Assembly (NCBI GenBank): GCA_900708905.1
Contig: CAADRB010000015.1
Location: 1,322,040-1,386,039 of the forward strand
DNA: 64,000 nt
Source: Hymenolepis diminuta
Lineage: Eukaryota; Platyhelminthes; Cestoda; Cyclophyllidea; Hymenolepididae
Direction of reading: 5' to 3'
The stretch's first letter is position 1; the number at the start of each line of letters is the position of its first letter. Position numbers and translations under genes: made by a program. Below, piece by piece: positions 51,373-63,161 of this stretch. A model generated the notes under the pieces. It did not search any database. It had not been told where the DNA came from and saw only the letters and a program-made list of their open reading frames with translations.

Positions 51373-53496
51373 TTACCATAAAATAACATGACTTAAATAA
51401 TTTCCTGCCAATTCGCAGAGATAAAAATCCATATTATTTACCCTTCGAACTGTTACCGTGTACTTTTTAAATACAGCCATAGTACTTATTTCTACAAGAA
51501 TGGATTTTTTAAAAAAAATTGAACTTTGGTATAGATTGTAAACAAATTAGCTGCGCTTACCGAAATTTATAACCTGTGTGTGATTTAACACATCAGAATT
51601 ATTGCCCAAATAGATGGGTGTCATATCAAGTCCAAAGTAAATCTTTGCCTTAAGATAAAAATGGAAAATGATAAAATATATATTATTCTACTCATTAACA
51701 ATTGGTAGTGAAAAGGGACCTACTTCTATTGGTAGGTATGCAGTATGCACACATGTGAAGGAAGCAATTTCTTTATCAACAGCAGAAATTGCAAGGGGTA
51801 AGGAAAAGTACGGCTGAAACACCTCTGTTTAAGAAAAGAAGATGATTAGAATAGACATTAATTTGGATGAGGGTTTTACCACACAAAACGCTTACTGTGA
51901 TCAATATTTAACCACATTTGATTGTTGAAGAAATATACTGTAATAGGCATCAGATTTCGAGAGCTATTGAAGGTTACCCACATAACTTCAGGGGTCATTG
52001 TTCCCCAGAGTTTAATCCTTGTGTTATTATCAGTGTCTGAAAATTATAAATAGATGGATTTTGTCAAAAATTTTAAGAAGTCACCTGTAAAAGTGATTCT
52101 TCGAAGAGGAATTAGGATTTTGTATGTACATCCACAAATCTAAGTTGACGCGCCCTTATACATGTATTTCTATTATTATTAGACTATTAAAGAGATTATA
52201 AATAATTTGGAGTTAATTAAAAAATAATGAGATACGTGAAATACTAAAATTTCAACAGTGTCTCCCTCCGAAATTGGTCTCAAATAAATTTCGTCACTAT
52301 TAAGGCAGCTTATGGCGATCACGATGACTACTGCTACTCAGTTCGCTTATTCATTTATTTCATGGTTTTCTCCTCCCAGCTAAATGGGCTTCACTAGCCT
52401 TTCTTCCATCTTCTTAATGGTGAAGATCGAAGAAACTTGGAAGAGCGGTAGCTTTCGTTAATGGGTCCTAAGCTGCAGCCACTTAACAAATAATTTTAAT
52501 ATGAAATCTTAACTTTCACGATTTGGTTCCACTTTTCAGTATCCTGTGTGAAATTATGTCCAAGATATTCACATTTAGTTGAGCATTCAAAGAAATTAAG
52601 TTTGCTTTACTTGTTTCAATTCATTTGTTTTTTATACAGCTAAAGGCGGGTAGATGAGACTAGCGGAATTTAGTAAAGTGAAATCAATAGGTAAACAATA
52701 TTTTTTATTCGAATATGAAACCTTAATACTTTCATGGTTAAAGTACAGGAGGACTTTAAGTGTTATACTTCATTTCATACCCTATTAGATTAGTTCACTG
52801 TTCCCATTTCCAGTAACTTCCTCGTGAATATAAATTGAAAGCACTTTTTGCTTTGTCATACACAGTGACAATTACATTTATTATTCAGATTCTTTGAATT
52901 ACAGAACCACAAGTATTATTATGGTTATTATAAGAAATATTAGGAATAAAATTCGATCAACTCACCAACAAAATAAGAACAATTGACGTGAGGAACTGAA
53001 CAATTTCCATTCACAAATGGAGTAGAATTTCCATAATTGACTTTAATTGACTAAATAAGTAAAATAAGGATTAGCTCTATTTACGCAAATATTTTGATTT
53101 AAATCAACGGTAAAATTACATCATATATTCCTGGAAGCCAAGAGTTGTACTCATACGGTTCACCTTCTGTTCTAGTTAGAGTCCAGTCTCTCCCTATTCA
53201 GATATAAAAAATGAAACATAATTCTGTTAAAGGCTCTTTTCATTGAATGGTAATATATTCTTGGTGTATTTAAGCAAATGAAAGAGGGGATAAATTTTAT
53301 TGAATAATTTACGGTATTTCAGTCTCGTTAACATTATATTATATTAATATAATAATATTTTATTTAATAAATGGATAGGTTACTCACCCCTATCAGGATT
53401 CAAAGTGATCAAATATAGCGTAATAACTATCCCAAGTAAAGCAATAGGACTATAAAGTAAGGATTATCATTAATTAAGCAGTACCTACTTATCCAT
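51373..53496 (-). CDS. Gene B: putative secreted/surface glycoprotein, 225 aa, paralogue of gene A
   Basis: I reconstructed eight coding exons on the minus strand: 53489-53496, 53388-53449, 53120-53193, 52966-53050, 51896-52036, 51724-51824, 51561-51648 and 51373-51491. All junctions are GT-AG and the joined frame is exactly 226 codons with one terminal stop. The first exon carries only MD and two bases of Asn3. Residues 1-20 (MDNPIALLGIVITLYLITLN) form a signal peptide or anchor. The mature part has LPGIYD (43-48), NGNCS with Cys65 and Cys72, and TVTVRRVNNMDFYL near the C-terminus. Seven N-glycosylation sequons (N56, N64, N71, N80, N100, N173, N179) point to the secretory pathway. It aligns along its whole length with gene A, with the same intron phases, but stops about 50 residues earlier. 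Introns are 39-194 nt except one of 929 nt. Function unknown. Confidence 0.72.
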
Positions 53497-53589
53497 CAGT
53501 TTAATGACAATTAACAAAATGCAACTTGCAGGCCTCAAGCTACCACCTCGTAAGAGCCTGATATTTGAGAGTCAGACAGGCCTCATGGG

Positions 53590-53662
53590 ATTGGTCCTTC
53601 AATTATTTCATTAACCAATAAGAAGAGGCAATTTTGAATGAGTGGATTTGATTGGTTATATA
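53590..53662 (-). promoter_or_regulatory. Probable gene B promoter: clustered CCAAT motifs and TATA-like element
   Basis: About 95-165 nt upstream of the gene B start codon are three CCAAT pentamers, on the minus strand at 53590-53594 and 53651-53655 and on the plus strand at 53615-53619. Next to them is a minus-strand TATATAAC (53655-53662). The cluster is denser than the surroundings. The transcription start is not determined. Confidence 0.35.
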
Positions 53663-53669
53663 AATATTA

Positions 53670-56600
53670 CATGATCTACAAATGAAATCAATGATAAAAT
53701 TGCTGCAAACCCCATCAATATTAATTTTAAATTTAGCATTATGCCTGGAAGTAACATTTTGATATGCTTTTGACAAATCTATATTATTATACCTTATTTT
53801 AAGAGAAAACTAGGCGAAAGCTTCTTTCTGGAATCAGAAAGATTTGAGAAGAATGTCAGTTTACCAGTTAGAGCTGATCAATTTCTATGCCGGCTAATTA
53901 AATTTACGAAATCTTCCTCTCACTCCAGTACTTGTTTAATTAAATTGAAGTAATTTTCACCTCAGAATTTCGATTTAGTCGGTGTTGAATCTGTAGATTT
54001 TATGATCAAATAACGCATTATGTCACTCAGCGCTCAGTGTCCTTGTGCAAATTCTGTAAAAATGACGCAGAAATGGTATCATAATGAATGCCCTTGACCT
54101 GTAGTTTTGGGTTTGTCAAACTCAAATTATGCAACAAATGTGGGTTTCCATTGATTTTAAGCGACATTATATGTTAAAAATAAAGCATATTTTGGATATT
54201 AAGTTATGCAAAATAAAACGAAATTTACTATAATACCGTCTGTTTGAATAAACCGGGGATATCCGAATGGTAGAGAATTTGGCGATGGGTCAAGAAGGTG
54301 ATAGTGAGCTTAGAAATAGTATAAGAAAAGTCAGGCTTTCTAAGTGAGTTCATTAAGTTATAATGTGCTGCCTTTTAGTTGTAATAAATGGATTAAACCT
54401 TACCAAGTTCTGCCGTGCTGATGTCATCTTTGTCATCATTATCCTGCTAGAATCTTGGCTATCAGACGCATAAAAACTTCATGAAGAACCATTTAGACTA
54501 ATTCACTAATTAATGAATTCTTAACGGCGTAAATGTTAGTGGACAAAGAATATAGTTTTAAATTTAGAGTATTGTGGCATAATTTGATGGACTATATCAA
54601 TTTAATTAAAAGTGTACAAATTGGTCTTAAAACAATAGATGGATTAAAAAACTCTTTAGATAGTTTGGCTTTGTTTTCAGCGTCTAATTGATCCAATCTC
54701 TTATCTCCTAGTGGAAGTGTTACTACTCTTCGTTTTCAAACATTTTGCTAAGATTAAAAATGTTTAACTTTAATTTCACCATGGTTATTAGTAGTAATAC
54801 AAACTTAAAAAAATAAAAGAGAATTTATTAACTCACTGAATTATCTAACAATGGATATTCAGTAGAATCTTGTATTCAGCACCAACCATTTCGTGCAAAA
54901 TAAAGTGAGTGCCAGATATGTAGAAATTGAACCTTTTTTTTATTAAAAAATATTTCAATTAATTTTTACTTACATCCGAATAAAGTGGTTAGTAACATCT
55001 TTAATGAAAATTTGGGAGGTATAAACATTTAACGAAATTCTGCAAATTATTAAGGAAAGCGGAATGGCAAATTCCTACATAAATTTCCCTGTATTTATTA
55101 TTCACAGCAATACAAAAGAATTTTGCAACTTTTAATGGTGAAAAGCCACTGATATCGAATAAGAGTAAGTCCAAAGGGGAAGAGATTCAAAAGATACAGA
55201 GTGCAACGTCAAGATATCAAAAAATCTTATTTCACTTGATTTTTGAATTTTGGTTGTACATTATTTACTAAATGAGGAGTTAGCATTTCAAAATTTAATC
55301 GCCACAATTCATTCCATAGATTACAGGAAATTTTTTCTTTTGAAAAATATTGTTGTTTGATTTATTAAGTTTATTAAGTTACATGCCTTAAAATTTATAG
55401 TTAGCAGACTTATTTTAACTTAAGACATTTCCTTATCAACTTATCGTTGATAATATTTTGATTTTGGAAGAGGACGTTCATTCAATTGGTTTAACAGAAC
55501 TAGCAAACTTAATACATGTTTAATAACTTTTAAATAAAAGACTCGCTAGAGTGAATTTAAACTTTTATTGCCGCCGGATAATTAAGTATCAGCTTTAACA
55601 ATGAAAGCTAGAAAAATACTTGAAATTTCATAAAAGTGAGCCAAATTAAATTTAACTTTAGTATTGAGTTTTATTTTTGTCCTCTGGCTAGTTCGCTTTT
55701 AATGAGATAAACTGTGAAAAAAATGAAGAACTTAGAGAACCAAGTGTTGATTGGAATCGGTGGGTGAAACGTGACGCGGTGACATTAACAAGGCCCCATG
55801 ATGCCAATCGCATGATCATCACTTCATTCACCATATATTCTGGCTTCCAATTATTGCTCTATTTCTGAACATATTCTTGACTCATTTTCTACTCACCTTC
55901 GACAGAATACATTATCATCAAAAAGGTCGATGCATAAAAGTGAATGACTTTAAAAATCTGACCATAAGTAATACATGTTTTGCAAATCTTTAATGGTTCA
56001 GAAATATAATTCCAGAGTTTTCAATGTGAAAAAAAACATTCATTCAGCCAGCTCGTTATTGACAAGACTTAACTAATGTAGTGGGTTATTTCGACCAGTG
56101 ATTTGTTAAGTATGGATGTCGGACTAGTAACCACGGTAATTGTATACATTTATTTTGATTCCAGAGATTAAAATTAAATATTTTTTAGAGTTTGGTAAAT
56201 AGGGAGGCAAAATACGGTTTTGGGATCTCCTTTAAAAATTTATGATTTTCCTAAGGTTAACAGACTACACCAGAATTTATTAAGTGAGAAGACTGAGAGT
56301 TAGGTAGTACCTCGTGTATATTGGGTAACTGAAATTGATTGAGAAGGAGAAGATATCGGGAGAGGAGAGGAATGATTTCAGTATATTAAGCGAGGGTAAC
56401 TCTGGTTGTGAGAAACAGGCGAGATGAGGTACGTCAAGACAGTTGACACATTTCGGGTCCTTTGTTTGTTGACGAGCATCTGACACTTAGAAGCGCCAAA
56501 GACAGAGAGGCTGAGCACTACAGATTAATTAATAATTCATTTAGACGAATTTCGAAAGAAGAGCAATAGTAATAGAAGGAAAGGTTTATGTGGATTTGCA

Positions 56601-59600
56601 TTAAAAATAATAATTTTTTAACTGAATTTTCATGGAGCTGTAAAATGCACCTTAAATATAAAACGATTGCATTTATTAAACTGTATTATTAGATGCCGAG
56701 AAATTGTAAAAAAATATTCCATTAATTTCTTCGATCAAATTTTTGAGCTAATGGAAGATGTTTCAAAAACCACTTACTATAATAAAACTAGAATGGTTTT
56801 AATTAACTTTTTACCCTGCGACTATAAGGTGGTTTAAAAATTCGGAGAACAAATATCATAAAAGATCGAAATTTGTTCTATTTTAGAGAAATAAACGTTT
56901 CCAAAGTTGCACACACAGCAAGGTAGCCAAGATATATCTAGAATGGATGTTTAACAATGAAATATATCACGTTTTTCTTGAATTCCGCTAAGGAGTCTCT
57001 GCTTAATATTGAAGAATGAAGCTCTACGTATTTTCAGAATCTTTATTCGTGTCATCACTACTCTTTGTGATCTAATTATCTCGGTCTCACAGTGTTCCTT
57101 GAAGCAGTTGACTCTACTGTAATCCCAAGCTCCTTATGAATAGTCAGCATCTGTCCTCAAGTGATCGACTTTAATTATCAGAATAAGCTAATTAAATGGC
57201 CTTTGAGTGAGCGTTGCAAGGTTTCAGCTTTCCCACAGCGATGTTCAAACGTATTCCCCCTATACGTACTATCACTTCTATCTAAGACCATAAACCCATT
57301 TACACTATACATGCAAGGGAGTGGGGAATGCACACATAGACTTGTCAATCACCGGCGCTTTCAATTCGCTCTCATCTCTCGTTTATTCTGCTGAATCCTT
57401 ATTGCAATTCATTCATACATTTTGGTCTAATCAGTTATTGGTGTTCTGCTTCAAAACTATTGTTAGCTGTTAGTCATATATCAACGAAATTATTTACCTT
57501 TATACAAAATTAAAAAAATATATGAATTAAAGACATTTATAGATCGATAAAATATTGACGACTAACAATATTCTTTATTGTTTAGTGGATGACTACTTAG
57601 GGCTGCCATGAAAATAAAATTGATTTATCTTATGGAATCATTTTATTGATATTTTGCCTTAGCCCCGAGTGGTAATAATAATTAAGAAATGAAAACTTAG
57701 CAACTCATCGGAATAAAGTTCTTCCGATTTTTTCCATGTTCGTCTTTGTTTAAAGCACACCCATAATTAAAAATTGCGATATTCCGCATTTTAAAGTGTA
57801 AGAAGTTCTAAATACATTTAGAAGTGAATTAGAAAAAGATTATTTAATAATGACCAAAAGCATCACCCTATATGCGATTGCGTAAGAGAGATAAGAATCG
57901 CACGACATGGATTATTTTCAACTTATTTTCCTTTTATTATTCTTTTACATTTCATCAATTGACAATTATATTAAAAATTAGGGAAAATAGCATTTTGAAC
58001 ATATGAATATACAGTTTTAACATTTCAAACTGAATGTAAGAAAAAGATAGTTAGAGCTCCACTCGCATTATTTTGACTTCAGTTCACGACACAAAATGAG
58101 ACCGAGAGGATAATGTTTTTCCCCCTTTCTACATGAAAAATAGGGTTATTAACAGCAACGATTATGAATATCTATAACATAGGAAATTGATTATAATAAA
58201 GAGAAGATTCGGAAAGGAGAGGAAAGTTCTACTACCCCAAACTCGTCAGAAGCATTTTTCGTGCCAAAATTGGCACAAGAAAATCGAAATGGCGTGATTT
58301 CATATGATTTCTCTACCGTCCTCCTTTTAAATGTGTCTCAAAGGCGACATCCACAGAGTAAAGATGTCTGCATTTTCGGATATGTTAATAACTTTCACAT
58401 ATATAATTTCCTTTTAGTATTTTTGTTTGAGAACACGAATTAGTGATATCCTAGTCAAAGAAGATTTTCATATTTTGTTTATTTTTTCGATGATCACCTC
58501 TGCCATATCTGCATTTAGATTTCCGAGCCATTACCTCTACCATCACATGGTGGAGATTTCGACAATATCGTTTCGACTTTCCTTTACGAACATGGGCAGA
58601 ATTTTAGTCTCAACTTTCCTCAGAAGGAACTTGCTTGTTGGCACTTTAATATTCATTTCCATTATGCTGGTCTAATATCCTTTTTGGAATAGTAGCCCAA
58701 AGAAAAATTAACTTACAATAACAAAAGTAGGTATATTGTTAACGATTTCAGCTTTTTTGGATTCTTTTTATTGCTGTCTACTTAAAAAGAAAACACTATT
58801 CATAGGTAATTTATTTTCTCATTGACTCGTATCTCCGCTGTTGTAATTGTCAGATGATGGTTTCTTACTGGTTGTCCATTAGATAAGAAAATGACCTCAA
58901 ATAGTCATTTTGACTTAGTGAGCTTAATTTGGTCCCTTTTTACAACACCGTTTCCACGATGACGCTTGCTCTCCGTTCTTCCAATTTTTAATCCCTTCCC
59001 AAATCCCTCACCTCCATCTTCCCCATTACTTTGCGATTGTCCAATGCAAATGTAAAGGGATCTCAACCGTTGATTGTCTAATTTAAGAAAGACTGTTCCA
59101 TCCTATTAGTCTTGGGGAAAAATCAGTAGTTCTTTAAAAAGATATTTGTACGTTTTAGTTGTCTGGATCTTAAAGAAATACAGGGACAGGGTTGTGCCAA
59201 TTTAAAGTGCATAACTTCAAAGAGGATGAACCGCTAATTTTTAGTCCTTTACCTATTTTTATTTCAGTAGTTAAATTTAAATGTGAAAATCACAAAGTAA
59301 TCGCTTAATAGATGCTATGGAAGAAAATACTTCGAACTAGTATTAATTAACCGACATACTATATTATTTACATAAAACTGGTAGCGATAGAGACAAGTTG
59401 GAGAGGAGATATTTGAATAAGAGAAAGTTATGAATTATGAAAGATTGAATTGTGAGATGCATATGTGACTTAGGGTGACTAATTATCTAAAACCAACATA
59501 TACCTCTCATGAGGCTTATTATTTTAGACTATGATTAATATATTCTACGATCTCTTTCATAAATTTTCCGCTGGAAATAGAATAATACACTTTTAATTTT

Positions 59601-60690
59601 TAAGATTTCGGTCGAGATTTCTAACAATGGTAATATTTTCTCTCATTATTTGCAAATAACACATAAATTAACTTTGTAACGAAGTCGATTTATTTTAAAC
59701 ACTTTATTTCTTTGATTTTGTGAGTTAATAAAACATATTCATTTGATTTATAAAAGTGCAGTTAAGGAAATGTGGCACAATTTATTCGTAAAATCAAATG
59801 CATCACCTGTCTTCCTATTATCAAGACAATTTGAGATTATACACCCATTTGATAGACAGATACAATATACGGCAGCTTTATGAGTCAACAATTAATAATA
59901 TTAATCAGAATTTCGGCAACAGTCATTGAACGATCTATATTACAACGAATGACAGGCAAACACATTTCTGCTTTTGAACATAATAAAAACGGTGAGAAAT
60001 CTAGCTAAATTTACTAATGCTAAAGTCAGGGTAGCTTTTTTTCTTATGCGAGTATTCTGACTGTTGGGAGATACGTGAAATAGCTTTGGAGCTTTGGACA
60101 CCAAATTAGGAAATTTGGGAATTAAGGTGCTTGAAAATTAGGCCAGGAAATGTACCCGAGGAAAAACTGCATATAACCTGAATCGAAAGATTAAATTTCC
60201 TACTCCCATGATCAAATTTTTTACATCTTCTCGGTCTCTTGTCGAACCCATATTAGGCTGCTTTAATGTTCCACGTTAAGAAGGTTATTTACGATGAACA
60301 ATGCAGAATGTATTTTGTCTTGCCATGGGTCATAAAGAGCAACAATTAGATAATAAATTCCAAACTCATTAAATTCCTCCAAATTTAAGGTATTAAATTT
60401 ATGCAGGTATTTGACTTAAATGAGATTAGTTTTAAATCCTTGTCAGAGAATTGAGTCAATTGAAGAACTGATTGCCAAAAGGAAAAAATTGAGGCTTTCA
60501 TTAAACAATGGTCAGTGGAATTTATATTTAGCTACAGATGTGCAGGGTTGCTAAAGAGTTCAATGTTTACATTTAATTTTAGACAAAAATTAAGATATTT
60601 CGAAATCAAAGAAAAGTCAGGCAATTTAGATTCCGATAAATAGATTTAATATGAACAGCTCGGTTTTACTACAATATACATATAGAGCAA
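53670..60690. other. Intergenic DNA between genes A and B
   Basis: About 7 kb of AT-rich DNA. It holds one R2 repeat copy (57240-57475). A 40-nt acidic exon-like segment at 54404-54443 on the minus strand is discussed under rejected items. I looked for further members of the A/B family here and found none. Confidence 0.55.
57240..57475. repeat. Dispersed repeat family R2, copy 2
   Basis: The partner of 2690-2975. It contains 'gacttgtcaatcaccggcg', followed by pyrimidine-rich sequence and 'ttgttagctgttagtcat'. The 77-codon plus-strand frame here is pyrimidine-driven and corresponds in position to the one in copy 1. Confidence 0.55.
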
Positions 60691-60692
60691 TT

Positions 60693-60698
60693 TTTATT
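60693..60698 (-). terminator. Poly(A) signal of gene A
   Basis: AATAAA on the minus strand, 46 nt downstream of the gene A stop codon. Confidence 0.65.
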
Positions 60699-60743
60699 CT
60701 GTTACTATAAAATACGTCTGATGTATAATCCGATAGAGCCGGC

Positions 60744-62186
60744 TTACCACAAATTCATATATATAGTAAACCCTGCAATGAAAACAAAGAGAAGCAAGGT
60801 TAATTAAATTTTCGTTTCAGAATGCAGGGTAACTTATTGATTCCTACTCACCTATTATGATACTTGATCCATACAGAGTATTATGACTGGCTGAGTTAAT
60901 AAAATGACCCACAATTTCATTCAGAGGCAATAACGAAACGATATCCTCAATTATATCATATTTTGCTGTTAACGAAAAAAATTAAAATATTAAGAAAAAA
61001 TTGATTATCAATGTAAGAATAATGATGTGGTAACTCACCAAGATTGGTGTTTTTATCTAAAAATTGGGAACAAAAGAAATATTAGGAATATGTTAAAATT
61101 TATGAATAACATATTGTCTTAAATGGAAAAGACGTACCCCATACAATAACACGCGTATTATATTGTCCGTTAAAATGAACGCTGTAGTAATCAATGGGAT
61201 TTAATTTCCTTACGGTTATGGAAATAATAGCATGCATTGCGAACTGTTGAGGTTCTAAAAATAAAAAAAATTAGCTTCAAACCTTATATAAGTTTATTAT
61301 TATAATATTGATTTAAGGATATTTACCAATATTTAAAATGTGGGGAAATTGCTCTACGTTATTCTCTCCGCTTGAGCTGTAGACAAGGGCATTTTTTGAC
61401 GAAGTATAGATAGCAAACTGAAATAATGTCAAAACTTTTCATATAATATTTAATAATGGATAACTTAATTTTCTAGTAAACAGTATTTACTTCTGCAACA
61501 TTTGTTAAACTCAAATGGAGGATGAAGAACTTCAAGGTAACGATATCAGTTCCTTTCGCATTTGTAACAAGTGGAAGTTCATACAGGTACTGAAAAGTAT
61601 CTTAACATTTTTCATATTTTAAATCTATTTTAACTTACGTGAGTCAATCTCTGGCCAGAAATGATCCGGATAGAAAAGAATAACAACTGGTATCGAATTC
61701 TTGCCCAATAACGTGATTTTTTTAAGGCCATAGTTCATAGTTCCAATCACCTTGAGAAGCTGAGCATGCTCTTTATCTAAAATATGATAAGCAATGGAAA
61801 ATATGTGTAAACTGTAATAAAGAAAAAAAGAATTTCAACTTACTTTTTTCAATATGACAGTCAAAAAGACGTGTAGAACAATTCCCATTTATAATAGAAA
61901 TGCTATGCATTCCAGACTCTACTCGCTAAAGTTAGAAATTTTAGATCTAGATAAAGGGATATTTACGTCATATTCTCCTGGAAGAATTGTTTTATATTCG
62001 AATTTTGAGTTTACTGGTGCGTACACAACTCGGCCATCCTTTGAAAGCATTTCAAGATTTGCATCCTCTAAAAAGGTAAGAAGGAGTCATAATCAGGGAT
62101 CAAAAATCACCATCAGCGGCAAGGACGAGGGTATGTAGGAGCATGAGGGAATAGAAAATTTCATAGACAGTGGTAAGCGATAGCAT
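60744..62186 (-). CDS. Gene A: putative secreted/surface protein, 291 aa, ten exons
   Basis: Exons on the minus strand: 62111-62186, 61967-62067, 61844-61925, 61639-61776, 61491-61600, 61327-61417, 61138-61254, 61039-61056, 60852-60965 and 60744-60772. All nine introns are GT-AG and 38-81 nt long. The joined frame is 292 codons with a single terminal stop. The start is the ATG at 62186, giving a signal peptide (MLSLTTVYEIFYSLMLLHTL, then VLAAD) about 55 nt below a TATA box. The mature protein contains LPGEYD (54-59), NGNCS with Cys75 and Cys82, LLKVIGTMNYGLKKITLLGK (93-112) and SITVRKLNPIDYYSVHF (211-227). One microexon is 18 nt (DKNTNLA). In exon 5 the acceptor TTAAG at 61601 was chosen, because the nearby TTTTCAG would break the frame. 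The C-terminus reads FTIYMNLW then stop. The only sequon is N74. I recognise no known family, so the function is unknown. The overlapping plus-strand frame at 61854-62138 is a shadow. Confidence 0.78.
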
Positions 62187-62238
62187 TGCTGGTATGAGAT
62201 TGCTATTTGACTTTTGTGAAGATCTAAGATCTGCCTGG

Positions 62239-62246
62239 TTTATATA
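62239..62246 (-). promoter_or_regulatory. TATA box of gene A
   Basis: TATATAAA on the minus strand, 52 nt upstream of the chosen ATG. A start site about 30 nt downstream would give a very short leader. The placement supports the ATG at 62186 over the non-spliced upstream extension of the frame to 62324. Confidence 0.6.
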
Positions 62247-62329
62247 ATGTGTGCTAAATTCATACGGTAGACGACCTTCACAAATGGCGCTGTTAGTGGG
62301 TGAGCAATATGATGAAAATTGCATTGCAT

Positions 62330-62802
62330 TTTACCGACATCTTAATTAACTCCTGTTAACTGCAAACAATTTCCTAGGTTTACAGATCTATTGCACTCTC
62401 TTCTCTAATTTATTTGCAGAAAAAAATAAATCAGTAACATACTTCATTTGCTGTGTTTTCAAATTACATGCAAGTTGGGTTTGTAACCGTATCCAAGTTG
62501 CAAAACTCGATTGGTTTTAAGTGTAGTTTAGACCTGAGGAGTTAATGAGTCAATATTTGTAGAATGTATGAGCACATTTTTTGAAAATTTGCCATCTTAA
62601 TAAAAAATACGATCTTCTAAGCGTTTGGATTGCGTATAGCGGTGACTGGAATTATAAGGGCTAAAAAAACTCGATATAGTTTTCATTGCTGATATAATTA
62701 TTACTAACGTAAATGAGTAGTAATTCTAAAGGAATTATTTCGTCATATCCATCTACGTTTTTTGGCATCTACATTGCTCATCAATACTAACGATTGTTTT
62801 AT
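62330..62802. other. Upstream flank of gene A, no gene recognised
   Basis: AT-rich sequence up to the assembly gap. No exon seen on either strand. Confidence 0.5.
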
Positions 62803-63051
62803 NNNNNNNNNNNNNNNNNNNNNNNNNNNNNNNNNNNNNNNNNNNNNNNNNNNNNNNNNNNNNNNNNNNNNNNNNNNNNNNNNNNNNNNNNNNNNNNNNN
62901 NNNNNNNNNNNNNNNNNNNNNNNNNNNNNNNNNNNNNNNNNNNNNNNNNNNNNNNNNNNNNNNNNNNNNNNNNNNNNNNNNNNNNNNNNNNNNNNNNNNN
63001 NNNNNNNNNNNNNNNNNNNNNNNNNNNNNNNNNNNNNNNNNNNNNNNNNNN
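62803..63051. other. Assembly gap (249 N)
   Basis: A run of undetermined bases. The long open frames reported across it are artefacts of untranslatable codons. Confidence 0.99.
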
Positions 63052-63056
63052 GATAA

Positions 63057-63161
63057 CTATGCCACGTTAAAACGCACATTACAGTTTATGGTAATCACTT
63101 CATGGAATACTGCAATACGATTTGTGAACTCGTTAAGCAACGGCACCTACGCGACAGCTGA
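63057..63161 (+). other. Coding-like fragment next to the gap, unknown product
   Basis: This segment is richer in G+C than its flanks and two plus-strand frames are open. One reads LCHVKTHITVYGNHFMEYCN then TICELVKQRHLRDS and a stop, with many C-ending codons. The other reads NYATLKRTLQFMVITSWNTA then IRFVNSLSNGTYATADAYGH and could end at donor CAG/GTTATA. I cannot decide between them. If coding, it is the 3' part of an exon whose beginning lies in the gap. Confidence 0.25.

Noticed and set aside
54404..54443. Acidic exon-like segment on the minus strand (DNDDKDDISTAEL) between a CTAGCAG acceptor and a GTAAGG donor
   Set aside because: Only 40 nt, a weak pyrimidine tract, no partner exon, and another frame is equally open.
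62100..62324. Longer N-terminal extension of gene A, starting near 62324
   Set aside because: The TATA box lies inside that extension, and the signal peptide begins cleanly at the ATG at 62186.
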